Assembly (NCBI RefSeq): GCF_018143015.1
Contig: NC_054740.1
Location: 68,240,356-68,304,355 of the forward strand
Reading direction: 5' to 3'
From: Lytechinus variegatus
Lineage: Eukaryota; Echinodermata; Echinoidea; Temnopleuroida; Toxopneustidae
DNA length: 64,000 nt
Both the position numbers and the translations under genes were made by a program. Each line of letters starts with the position of its first letter. Position 1 is the stretch's first letter. The notes beneath the pieces are model-generated. The model saw only the letters and a list, made by a program, of their open reading frames with translations. It was not told the origin of the DNA and searched no databases. Positions 25,900 to 37,370 of the stretch are shown here, piece after piece.

Positions 25900-26520
25900 T
25901 TTTAAGCACGAAGCGCGAGCTAATTTTTTTTAACTTCATGTAATTTGTCATGAAAAAATTGAACATTTTGAGCAATGTTTGTGATCCTGAACAAGATGCG
26001 TATGTACAATAACTGCGAGCGCGATCAGCGCAAGCAGATATTTTCAATATACCCTCTGGCCTGATCGAAAGGGACCAGTTATAAGGACTGTTTGCAGCTA
26101 CCCATGAAGACGATACATAATATCAACAATTAAATAATGCGAGCGCGAAGCGCGAGCTGAAAAAATTGACATTCCAACCTATATACTGGACATTATAAGC
26201 ACTTTTTGTAATCATGAACACGAAAGGTATATAACAGATGCGAGCGCAAAGCGCGAGCGGAAATAGAAATTAGATTTCAGACCTAAAAACGGGATATCTT
26301 AATCACTTTTCTAATCATGAACAGGATAGGTATAAACTATATACAATTGATGCGAGCCGCGCAAAGCGCGAGCGGAAACTAAATTGAGATTTCAGACCTT
26401 AAAACGGAACATCCTATTCATGTTTAGTAAATCAAGAAAATGATGGGCAATTCGATAACTTCCTACATTAATAATGTGAGCGCGAAGTGCGAGCATAAAA
26501 AAATCATCACTTTAAAACGA
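25900..26520. repeat. degenerate ~105-120-bp tandem repeat with GCGAGCGCGAAGCGCGAGC core
   Basis: A GC-rich core GCGAGCGCGAAGCGCGAGC or close variants recurs about six times (near 25908, 26017, 26140, 26240, 26355 and 26475) separated by AT-rich spacers that themselves resemble each other (ATTTCAGACCT..AAAACGG, AATCATGAACA). The core can form a GCGC-GAA-GCGC hairpin. The same core in reverse orientation recurs at 38366-38605. No coding potential. Confidence 0.75.
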
Positions 26521-28351
26521 AAATTTTTATAATTTTGAGCACGTTTAAAAGGGTACTCCTGACTGAATGTATTATGATTTGAACGGTCGGGTGCACGCAC
26601 ACTTGATTCAAATTTCAAGTCCAACCACACCCATGTCCCTCCCTGCTCACTATCGAATAGTGTGTGTGGTTATCACGAATCGCGTGCGACCACGTCGATC
26701 TGTATTGGAGTAGGATATAAGTTCTTGGAATATGTGAAAGACAGTAAATGATTTGTGATTGTCGGATGTGATTATTATATATTATATTATAAAATATTTA
26801 AAGAATACAAAGGAAACCTGATTTCGTCGGGGTGCTGCATATGGAAAACACGCAGCATCCCCAGGAAGATTTCACCCCCAGCACCCCCGCTTTTGCAGGA
26901 TCATGCATACGAGGAAAGATTGCTTCGACCTCTTGACAGGAGAGTTGTCGCGCCAAATTCAGAAATTATCCCTGTCAATCAGTAGTCCACTCGTCCGCCA
27001 CTTCGTCTCCAGCCTCCGTCGAATACGCTTCTGTACTAACAGTGATATCAGAGCTGTATCACGGGAAGTCCACGTAGCTCTTTACCTTTCTAGTTCTTGG
27101 TGGAGCGTGGATGTTGAGAAGCTTAAGTTCAGTGTTGTAGAGAAGAACAGCAGTATCGACGTTGTCTGCAGAAGAAAGGATAATGCTGCTATCAGCCACA
27201 CTCTGGACAAAAGTTACTCTACATCTCGAACGTTGCGGGATAAGTTGATCGAGTCCGACTGGGCTTGCTGAAACCAATCTCCCAAACAACTGCAGAGTGA
27301 TATGAGATGCCCGGAACAACCTTCGGTTTAAAACACAGAGATCGGTCATCTGATTCCCGTACTATCACAACATCAAGTAGGTGGCCTTTATCATGAGAAC
27401 TGACAAGCTAAGACATGGTGTGGCGACAAAGGAGAGAGTCAAACCTCTGCGTGTAAGATGAAGAGGCACTGTCGAGATGTATGTTCAAATCGCCGATAAT
27501 TATCAATGGTGTAGTTCTATACATGCTGTCGTCGAGAAAGTCTGAGAATTCTTCCAGAAATCTGGAAAAGCTATGACTATTCGATGGCCTGTAGATTACC
27601 GCGACGTCGAAGCAACCGGAGTCGCTGGAGAACGAGTACCGCACATACATTCAAAACTGTCGTACCTATATATACGTGGGTTTAATGGTAACCTGTAGAT
27701 TATACTTGTAGAGGAAGGCCACTCCGCCACCGCGCCTGGAGGCTCTAGGACAATGTTCGAATCTGTCAGAACTTGGGCGAAGATGAGCTATTACTACATC
27801 ATCATCGGATGTGAGCCAAGTCTCACCTATGAATAAGTTGCAGCAATGAATATTTAATGCGCGTAATATTTATTTGAAAAATATAATTTCATACATTAAA
27901 ATACAAAAGAACAAGTGGGGATATAACATCAGTTTGCACATTGAATATTCATGAGGACATGCCTAGAACTGTTTCACCGGAATAATGCAAACCTTTAACA
28001 TACCATAACTTTGTCATTATTTTCTGATTTTTCTTAATCCGTTCAAATCATATCATTTTCAGCCTGGAGAACCTCTTCAAGCATGGTTGTTTAAACATGT
28101 TAAACACCTACTGAAAGTTTCATATAGTAAACATTGTTATATAAAAATTCAAACATAGTTTTCCTGTGTACCCTTTTGATTACCGCCAGGATAATCTGAT
28201 CTGCAGGCAACCTACTCACTTACATTGTCTATTTCAATGACAATGATAATGTGATTTAAACCGCACTCTGAATACATGATTTACATCCTTTGACATTTGA
28301 AGTCGAAATATTGCGTATGTCTTCAGGATAAAAATTATACCGAAATACGAT

Positions 28352-31300
28352 ATGACCAAGAGTTATGGGGAGCAGATCACGGATGAGTCCATGTCAACGT
28401 CGAACTCGATGTCCATTCCGTCTCGATATCCCTCGATATCAGAGGCAATGGCTAAACAGAGGGATGACTTAAAAACCATGCAGTATGGTTCTTAACCTCT
28501 TGAAGGCAGTCGTCTTGAGACGAAACCATTATTGGTACCTTCCAGGAAGAACAGTGAGTGACTTCATATGATCTATGTATAATATGATGAATGATTTATG
28601 ACAGAGGAGAGGAAAAAGAAGGAAAATATTCATAAGACGTGTAATAAAAGATGATGGGCGATTATCGAGAGGACAATGGATAGAATCGGGAGTGGCGCAG
28701 GGGTGTCCCGATTTGGGGGGGGGGGGCGACTTAAAGATATCATCCATTTTTCCTCTTGAATAATGTGGATATTTTTGGTATTCCAACACATCTTTATGGA
28801 GTTTAGACAATCTTGTATCTTTCCTCTTCTTCCTCTATATATTTTCTCAATTTCCCCTTCTTTTTAACAACTTAAGAAATCGTAGGTGGTCGTCGCCCAT
28901 GCTTCCACTGTTTGGTTTTCACTTATTGATTATTAAACCTTTGGTATTCAAATTGACTTCCACGTTTGTCTTTTTATTTCCTGAAGTTCCCGGTTTCATC
29001 CAAGTTCGCCATCAAATGGCAATATTGATATTCCTTGGGATGACTGCCGTCTGCGCGATGAGGCAAAACGTAAGCGTTGCCATGGTTGCAATGGTGAATG
29101 AGTCCTACGTCATACACGACGATCAAATCGGGAACGAGAGTCAGCAAAGCATAGAGACCTGCGCAGCTTCTCCGACAGCAAACTCCAGTGCTGAACAAAC
29201 GGTAAGTTTTATTACTTTGCTACTTTTGTAATATTCTTGAAGGATGAAATTCATCCCAGAAATAATAAACATAAAGTTGCCTTTGACAGCAGGGACGAGT
29301 CACCATCATCTATATAGTCTTCTGTGCAAACCTTTCACTCGATCGAGTTAAGGGTCTGAATGCGCAGCCTAATCGTGCCTTGTGTACTGAAGGCCCTCAA
29401 AGAGCTAGTCTTTGCGTGGAGACACACATGCTGATCAAAGTTTCAATCAGGGTCTGTGCCTGCAGACTACATCATCTACATGACAACGTCGTTATGCTCG
29501 AGAGGCAAACTTTTCTGACAGCCCCCCCCCCCTCAAAAAAGGTCCAAAACTTTCTTGTTAAAAAAAAATCTTGTATCAACCCGCAAAAAAAAAAAAAAAT
29601 AATCAGGGTTCACCACCGGTATCATTATCTCGTCCAGAATTGACTGACAACCTACATTCCTACATTGGCCAAAGAAAGCCCACAGAAACGGACAAAAACT
29701 CAGTTTATTCAAATTCTGTCGAAGCCGTGGGGGGGGGGGGGGTTAGGGCATTCTAATGAAGTTCTGTATATACATGATATAGGAAGTGAACTGGTAAATT
29801 AAAACTTAGAATTTATATTCATCATTATATGAAAATAAACAAATATGCCCAAGATACTACAACAACTAATCATCCAAGGAAGCATAGGATATTCTACAGT
29901 CATAACTGCTTAATATTAATTGTGTAGTATTGCCCGATCCCCCAAATGGTATGAAAGGTTAATTTAGCATGTTTAGGTGAATCCAGATTTCACCTTCATA
30001 TGATGTATTTTTACCCGGATTATGATGGTAACATTTTGCAGAGATCCGGCGATTTCTTATGGGATGCACAGACACAAGAACTGATCCTCGCGGGCTTCTT
30101 TTACGGGTACATCTTCACCCAAATCCCAGGCGGCTGGCTGTCCGACAAGTTTGGTATGAAATGGATCCTTGCTTCTGGATTTCTGTTATCGAGTGTTTGT
30201 ACTCTCCTAGGACCTGTGGCAGCTTATGCTGGAACGGAGTGGTATTTCGTCACACGATTCTTTAGTGGTCTCGGTGAGGTAAGGATCAGTAAAACCATGG
30301 ACCTGAAGCCCGTTTCATGCAGGACTGACCGACAAGGATCCAGAGTCAGGCCTGTACGCGGAGCGAATTTGTCTTAAAAAAGGGACAAGCATCCCCCTGG
30401 GTCTGTGTCTGACTTACAACAGTTGTAAATTTTACATTTATAACTATGGCAACTACCATGATATCAGGGGTTAACAACAGCCAATTGCATTCTGTTTTCA
30501 TGATAGTTAAATCTTTATGAAACGGGCTCCAGAAGAGAATGTCATTTGTTGTCTGACAAGTTGTCAAATCGTGCATTTATATTCTTCGTTTTTAAAGAGA
30601 CATTTGTTTTGTTGAATAATGGTTGGACGTGCAGTTAAGATTACGAACCTGCATTGGTTCTTTAAATTAAAATGCTCTAGTAGTGATCACTGGTCCCCTG
30701 AAGTATCCTGATTGATCCTGATTTTCATGCTTAGATAAGAAAACCAGCGCCATTTGCATAATTTCAATTACCATGTTGCATCCGATGTGATTCATTTTTC
30801 AGGGTGTCTCTTTCCCTAGTATGCTTGCCATGTGGTCTAAATGGGCACACCCGGAAGAGAGAAGCAGTCTGGGTGTCATCGGTGTCGTAGGTAAAAATTG
30901 AAATTTTATATACTTTAAATTTCTTTCCTTTATAATAAGTGAAATTAGGTAAAAATGTCCTTGGTCTCGATGGTATTCATTCCATCTCACTTTACTATTA
31001 TCTACAACCTTTATCGTTGTCGTCGACATTGACGCCACTCCCGTTTTCTTCATCTTGTATTATCCTATCAATATCAAATTTTATCCATAATCGCTCATCT
31101 CCATATTGCAAGTTTGTCCTTATTGGTATTGTTGTGTCACATCATGTCCAAGAGCAGAGTACTAGCAATAGGAAATATTGGATCTAAGGTACATGTCAAT
31201 ATGTTCTTAATTAGAATATAATTGAGATTTTCTATCAACATTCAGACAGCTTTAACAGATACACGCACGATAATGATAACGCTCTTGACTTATTACCCAT

Positions 31301-32798
31301 GGCGCTTTGGCGCAATTCAAATGAGAAATGATCATTATACAAAAATTCATCATTGAAATGAAAAGAAAAATATTCAGATAATAAAATGGAATAAGTTTGA
31401 TACTTAAACTAAGGCATTATGAATCAATCACCGATCATCTGTTAAAAGAAAGATTTTAATTTCCCCTGTCTTTCATCAATAGAAAGTTTTTTGAGTTATT
31501 CTACTTTTTTATTTTCCAAACTGCTCAGGTTTCAACTTTGGAAATGTTTTGGGTAATGCATTAACAGGATATCTCATCAACCTCAACGTGATAGGTGGAT
31601 GGCCTCTTCCATTCTATATATTCGGTTTGTGATAACTACTTTTTTTCAAACGGAATAAGTTGAAATATAAAAATAAACAGAGGTATGGTGTAAAGATCCG
31701 CTTGAGCTGTTTCAATTCTAAAAATGGAAGAAAATTGTAACGCATCTGTGGAGGTTTTTTTTTAAATTATTTTTACTGACACAAGTTCTGAAAATAGAGC
31801 TAATATCCAAAAAAGCGTTTCATCAACATTTTTGTCCGACAAGTTGTCGGTTCTGACAACTTTGCTTGATTAAACTTGGCTGAGAAGCACTGTTACTATG
31901 ACAACTGTTGGATAAAACAGGACTTGTGAATAAAACATCCGACATTGATGTCCCTTCATGAAACGCTCATCAGATGGCCTCGTTTAATGGGAACAAAATG
32001 CAATGTAAAGAAAGATTATATATTTTTTTGTCATGCATCTGTGTATAAGAAAATGATTTACATTTTGAAAGGAAAACGTATTAGGAAATGGTGTGGTCGC
32101 GATGGTTATTTGTTGATCTGTCATCAAACATACTTTCTGGAATAATCTTCGTCTGTATTCAACTGAATGAACAAGGTTTACACAATCTTGGACGTACATG
32201 TACTGGTTTGGTCTAACCAGGTACAGGAGAAGTACAGGCGAGTCGAACTTTCACCCGTTAAACCATTTGAACGATGCATTTTCACTTAACAACCGCTTAA
32301 TTTATTTAGTCAACAAATTTTCGTTTATTAGATGATCCCTTGAAAAGCCTTCGGTCTTCAGGTGTTTAATGTACATTGATTTAGTGTGTGCATTGATTAC
32401 TATGTTGACAAAAAATAATAACATCTTACCATGCTTACAGGTTCAATGGGATGTCTTTGGTTCTTGTTATGGATCTTCGCTGCCTACAGTTCACCACGAG
32501 AACATCCCTGGATATCCCCAGAAGAGCGTGCATATCTCGAAGATGGTCTTAGACATTCTAACGTAGGTCACACATCATTTACCCATACTGGTACAGAGAG
32601 AGAAGCATATTCATGGTAAACCATCATACAATATAAATTGTATGAATCATGCAAGATTCTCTCTTATTAAATGTGCAAAGTAAATATTCCCTTGACAGGT
32701 CCTATAAGGTCCGGGTCTCCTTGACACACTATCCAACGTATGGCATAAGGAGGGGCTAGCGCCTTCCGAATTTGTAAGAGTAATTTTACAACTACAAG

Positions 32799-32846
<48 letters not shown>

Positions 32847-35800
32847 CACTACTACGACAACTACTACTCTCCTGGCTACTACAACAACAAGAACTATTCT
32901 AGTACTACAACAACAGCAACTACTACTGCTACTACTACTATTATGACAACTGCTACTCATGACTACTACAATAAGAACAACACAAACTACTACTGCTAGT
33001 ATACCACTACTTCTATTTCAACTACTATACTACTACTACTACTACTATTATACTACTACTATACTACTTCTAATACTAAAACTGCCACTACTTCTACTAC
33101 TTCTCAGAGGTGTGCATGGTACACTCCTACTGCTGCTGCTACTTCTACTACTTTTTGTTTTACTATTATTTTTCTTCTTCTACTACTTTTAGTACTACTA
33201 CTTCTACTAACTTTACATATTACTATTGAATCAAACCAGAGCTCACCTTCGTGCAGAATTGCAATTCTTCTCGTATTATCCCTAGACACTAAGACCATCC
33301 GTGCCTTGGAAACACATCATCAGGTCCCCTGCTATGTGGTGCCAAGTGTTCACCCATTTCCCGCACACACTTGGGTTATTTACCCTCCTCGTCAACCTAC
33401 CACTGTACTTCAGTGAAGGACTCCAGGTTTCCCTAGAACAGGTAAGTTTTCAGTGTTGTCCATGTGTTGTACATGTGTTGTATAAGTTGATGAATAGTGA
33501 CCATTAATGAAATATTAGTAGACTATGCAACAATTCATCAATGTTTATAAACGTTGCATACTATTACCACTGCTTTATCACGGCTACTCTGACTGCCTGA
33601 TCGGGCGCTCGAGCATTCAAGGAATTCCTTTCATCTGGGTACCCATTTACCCCTCCTAGGTAGAATATTGATAAACGCCTTGCCAGACGATGCGAGTGCT
33701 GCGGTTGGTTTGGAAATCACAGATATGTTTTTTGTTAATTCTGTTGTTGCTATAACAAATTAAAGTCACTTACAAAATTTACAAAGGAATATCGAACCCT
33801 GGATCTTGTGTTTCAGAGTCAAGAGACTTATCCACTGAGCCATGAGACCTCTGGTAGGCGATTTCATCTACAGATTATTGGCAACGATGCAGAACAGAAG
33901 GATCCCCTAAACGGAATCTCCTAGTGCTAGTTTTGTTATGTTACGTGTGGGTGTGGCAAGGTTTGTGTATGTGGGTTGTACTGGTGTGGATATGTGAAGG
34001 TGTATGTCAAGGTTTGTGTATGTAGATTTTGAGGGTGAGGGTGTGCGGGAGTGAGTGTGTGTGTGAGAGGGTCGTGAATATGTGTAAGAGAGTTCTAGTA
34101 TAAGAGCGAAAAGAATGAGGGAGGGGTACAAAGTTTATTTCAAGTTTTTAAGGAATTTACTTAGTCAAATTACGACCACTGAAATTCTAATAATGAATGC
34201 TCTGAATAATCAGGAAAGTCAATGTGAGTTTAACTTTGTTAAAGTCATTTTAAACATTACACATTCAGCCGCTATAAGGAAAATTAGGGACAATATGTGT
34301 CGCATTTCTAGGATACACTTGTCGTCATATATGACAATTACATCTTAATTAATAAATGGTTTTATCATTTTTTATTGTATTTCATATAAAAGGCAGGTGT
34401 ATATTCGGCTCTCCCTTATGTCCTCCAATCTTTCACCATGCTGGTCATCAGTTTTATATCCGATGGCCTCGTCTCTCGGCAGATATTGTCTAAAAAGGCA
34501 TCGAGGAAACTTATGTCATTTATAGGTAAGCATACTGTGTCTGTTGCTCTGAACCCTCCTTTACCATGTTTACAAACTAAATGAATCGGACATTCTTGTT
34601 TTGTTTCGATTTGTTTTCTGGCAGCACACTTCGCGTAAATGACGTATTTATGATGCCTTGTTTTCGGTAAAAAGGTAAAATTGTCACCCCTAACATGCCT
34701 AACCAAACAATAATTTTGTATGAATATATATGCCTACCTGTTCGGGCGATAATTCTGTGAGTAGAAACTCCTAAGTTCGGAATCTATCAATAATATCAGC
34801 TGATTCATTAAATAAATCGCCACTATATCCATCATAAGAACATCATCAACACTGCCCTGTCTGATCTGGAACACATTCAATCGTCACTGTATTTTTGAAA
34901 GTGTCGTCGGTCCTCGGTAGCCCTACAGTAACACGGGGAATTTTTTTCTATTGAATTGATGTAATATCCTGACATATTTGTTAACAATATTTATGCATTT
35001 TTTTCACATAATATTTTTGACCATTTAGGTTTCGGATCGGGTGCCCTCTTTCTTATCCTTGCTGGTTTTTCGCGGTGCAACACTGCCTTGTCTGTGACGT
35101 TTGTGACCCTTGCCATGGGCGGGGTTGGTGCCTCTTTCTCTGGTCATTTCGTGGCCTTACTCGACATCGCCGGTCCGTTTGCTGGTTTTGCCATGGGGAT
35201 GATGAACACGGCCGGTACACTGGGGGGCATCGTTGGACCATACATTGTCGGCGTTCTTACAGAAATACAGGTTTGAGACAAATCTCAATCAATACCTAGG
35301 TAGTTCTTATTAGTTGCAGATTGCTGATCAGCTTGAAATGTGGGAATCAGGGTGGAACTTGTTTAAAAAATTGCAGATTCTGAAATATGGATTACTTTCA
35401 AGGGGATTCATTCATTCATTTGTTTTCTAGATTGGATTTTTTGTAAAAAGCCAATATTAATACTTTTGAATGAAAACGTGGTTTTATTGGGTTTGTGTCA
35501 GAAAGGGAATAAAAGTTACTTGGGATATACTTTATCAGCCCTTATGCCAACGATGCCAAACTATAAGAATAGTGTAAATTGCTGTGATCATGTACCCCCC
35601 TCTCTCTCTCTTTTCATTTTTCCTATCATTCTTCTCTTTAATAAACGTTCTCTTACCAAGACCGATATTACAGGATGGCAGAAGGTGATGTGGTCCATCG
35701 CCGGTATATATTGCTTCGGCGGCTTGACTTTTGTCATCTTCGGCACAGTGGAACTTCAATATTGGGCCATACAGGACTACCAACCATATACAGTGATTGA

Positions 35801-35888
35801 TGAATCGACAAGCTTGATAAAAAATAAAAACGTCGACGAGTCTGTGTCTTCAACTCAGGACCCACTTGTTGGGGAAAAATGTCTGTAA
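28352..35888 (+). CDS. SLC17A5-like: sialin-like SLC17 transporter, copy A, nonsense codon in exon 1
   Basis: Ten exons match copy B in length and phase: 28352-28553, 28987-29201, 30042-30278, 30803-30890, 31529-31624, 32441-32562, 33286-33441, 34393-34525, 35029-35270, 35661-35888. Family features are clear: MRQNVSVAMVAMVN in TM1, FFYGYIFTQIPGGWLSDKFG, and RFFSGLGEGVSFPSM in TM4. Known SLC17 members move organic anions with H+ or Na+ (sialin exports sialic acid from lysosomes). Exon 1 has TAA at 28493-28495 where copy B has TTA, so the normal start gives only 47 residues. The next in-frame ATG, 29016, would give 495 residues starting at TM1 and lacking the N-terminal tail. All other exons are open, and the C-terminus runs 12 residues longer than copy B. 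It may be a recent pseudogene, a re-initiated isoform, or a polymorphic or erroneous base. Confidence 0.82.
28493..28495 (+). other. premature stop codon in SLC17 copy A exon 1
   Basis: Codon 48 reads TAA (GGT TCT TAA CCT CTT) against TTA in copy B (GGT TCT TTA CGT CTT). The downstream ETKPLL codons are still present but lie after the stop and before the next ATG. Confidence 0.9.
32790..33225. repeat. ACT/TAC trinucleotide microsatellite, intron 6 of copy A
   Basis: More than 400 bases of imperfect CTA repeats lie in the intron and end about 60 bases before exon 7. The paralogous intron has the same kind of run (47975-48440), so it predates the duplication. Open frames of Val, Tyr or Leu runs here are artefacts of the repeat. 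Confidence 0.9.
33575..33858 (-). mobile_element. tRNA-derived SINE in SLC17 copy A intron 7
   Basis: On the minus strand a tRNA-like head with A box TGGCTCAGTGGATAAG and B box GGGTTCGAT is followed by a body containing GGGTAAATGGGTACCCAGAT and GGAATTCCTTGAATGCTCGA. The equivalent intron of copy B has the same insertion (48790-49075), so it is older than the duplication. Confidence 0.65.
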
Positions 35889-36316
35889 AGCTGCATATTT
35901 GAAAAGGGGAGGATACAACGTGCTGCAGATGTGTTATATAGATAATTGTCTTTTTTAAAGTTACACTTTTGTAAGTTTTCTTGTAAAAGGACTATATAAA
36001 AGCGGTTTTAATTGATATGACTACAGTACTGCTTCACGTTCTTGTTCTTTGTGTAATGTTACACAGGATGCGTACTTTGAATGCTCAAAGAAATCGACAT
36101 TTTAAAGGCTACAAACCTGACGTCGGACATTTTCTTATTACCCAACTTTTACTCGGTGAGGATTGCAAAGAGTAGAAGTATAAATGAATGTTTATCTTCA
36201 GGCTCAATTCGCTCAAATATGTCTTTACCCGTTGACAACTAAGTTTCGTGTTACTAACGGGTTGAAAAAGCGAAAATAAGCGAATGTTATGAAACTTAAG
36301 AAAAACGGAATGCAAG

Positions 36317-36322
36317 AATAAA
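36317..36322 (+). promoter_or_regulatory. candidate polyadenylation signal AATAAA, SLC17 copy A
   Basis: AATAAA about 430 bases after the stop codon is conserved at the same place in copy B (51783-51788). Confidence 0.45.
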
Positions 36323-36917
36323 TAATATTTTGCATAAACGAATGTTTAAAACGAACTTCACTGTTACAAGTCAGCATAAAGTTTTGTATATAGGATTTTG
36401 GTGTACATATTACTGAATCATGGAATGTTGTTGCGATTCAAGAAAGTGTGCGAATGTGAGAGAGCTGAAATAAAGTATATATGGCATCAGAGACAGGGAG
36501 AGACAGAGGAGGAGAGCGAATGCAAGAGAGGAAAAGAGCCAAAGACAAGAGAGCAACGAAAGTAGAGAGACAAGTGTCCAATCACAAAACACGTCAAATC
36601 CTCTTGGATAGATTATTCCGCAAACGAAAGAAATCTGTGTATATTAATCTGTATTTTATTGCTTCATGTAATAACCCAGCAGGTTTATACGCCATAGCAA
36701 ATTAGTTAGGTATTATTAGCAATGTACATGATAACGTCAAGTTATCTTGAATTCATATACTCCGTATAATATCTCTCTTCATAATGTATAACATAAATCA
36801 CGTGTTGCCGAGGGTGACATGAATCTGTTGGTGTTTTTGCTTATAACTTTGCTTACCCCAATTGAATACCAAATACATAAGTATGCCCTTCTACGTCAAG
36901 TTTTAATCATTTAGTTA

Positions 36918-37073
36918 TCATTTAGGAATACTATCCAGGGAGTGGAGGATGTGCACACATAGTGTGCGGAAATGACTGATTCAATCCGATGACCGGGGTA
37001 ATAATCTGTAGAGCGCTTAAACACCTGTCGTTCCGATGTATTAAGCGCTATATAAAAGCGGTTTATTATTATT
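36918..37073 (+). mobile_element. short LINE 3' tail, copy A only
   Basis: A block with CCGGGGTAATAATCTGTAGA, GTATTAAGCGCTATATAAAA and a TTATTATTATTA end is typical of CR1/L2-type 3' tails. Copy B reads straight through (AATCATTTTGTTTGGTACAC), so it inserted after the duplication. TTAGT flanks it on both sides as a possible target duplication. Confidence 0.6.
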
Positions 37074-37370
37074 AGTTTGGTACACATGTTTCTCTACGTA
37101 CTAATCTCACATGAACCCTGTGGTAATATAAATTCGATACAAGTAATGATAACATTTTTTATCTACATTTGGATTCTGAATTCTATATACCATGTAGTAA
37201 TATGCAAACGGTTGCATTCTGTTAAAATAATAAATAAAAATAGCACAAAGGTATCAGAACATTCAAGAACACAATGTTTCAATTATTGAAATGTTTCCCT
37301 TATCTTATACCTACTTTTAAAATAAAACAAGATGGCAAGATGAAATGTTCCTATACAACATTTAAGACAA

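Larger units (their letters stand above)
20483..27828 (-). mobile_element. CR1/L2-like LINE insertion with nested elements, copy A only (7.35 kb)
   Basis: Outer ends belong to one type of non-LTR retrotransposon on the minus strand. At the 27.8-kb end is an endonuclease domain (ETWLTSDDD at about 27.8 kb, then YRPSN and IIIGDLNIHLD at 27.5-27.6 kb, then NIHAPPRTRKV near 27.09 kb). At the 20.5-kb end is the reverse transcriptase C-terminus (LHWLPIKNRIIFKILLLAF; FACPTLWNSLPGDIK) and a tail of ATT repeats. The central RT is missing and replaced by other repeats, so it is dead. Copy B has the undisturbed site (TAATGAAATAAGCTGC); ATGA at 20479-20482 and 27829-27832 is the likely target duplication. 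Confidence 0.75.
17851..37370 (+). repeat. tandem duplication, copy A
   Basis: From about CTATTGCCACAATCCCCTCC the sequence parallels 38672-52564 in order and orientation through an upstream spacer, all ten exons and introns of an SLC17 gene, and its 3' flank. Homology ends near 37370. Copy A is longer (19.5 against 13.9 kb), mainly because of a 7.35-kb LINE-bounded insertion. Coding exons are near identical between copies (for example one residue differs of 81 in exon 9). Confidence 0.9.

Noticed and set aside
29722-29742. Poly-G runs (also near 5454, 28717, 42947, 43908, 44556) as structural signals
   Set aside because: Homopolymers of this kind are common in this DNA and are prone to sequencing length errors; none falls in a supported exon.
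32667-33192. Frames encoding long Val, Tyr or Leu runs on both strands
   Set aside because: They are translations of the ACT microsatellite in SLC17 intron 6; the same holds for the Thr-rich frame at 47773-48132 and the Ser/Arg frame at 48294-48527.
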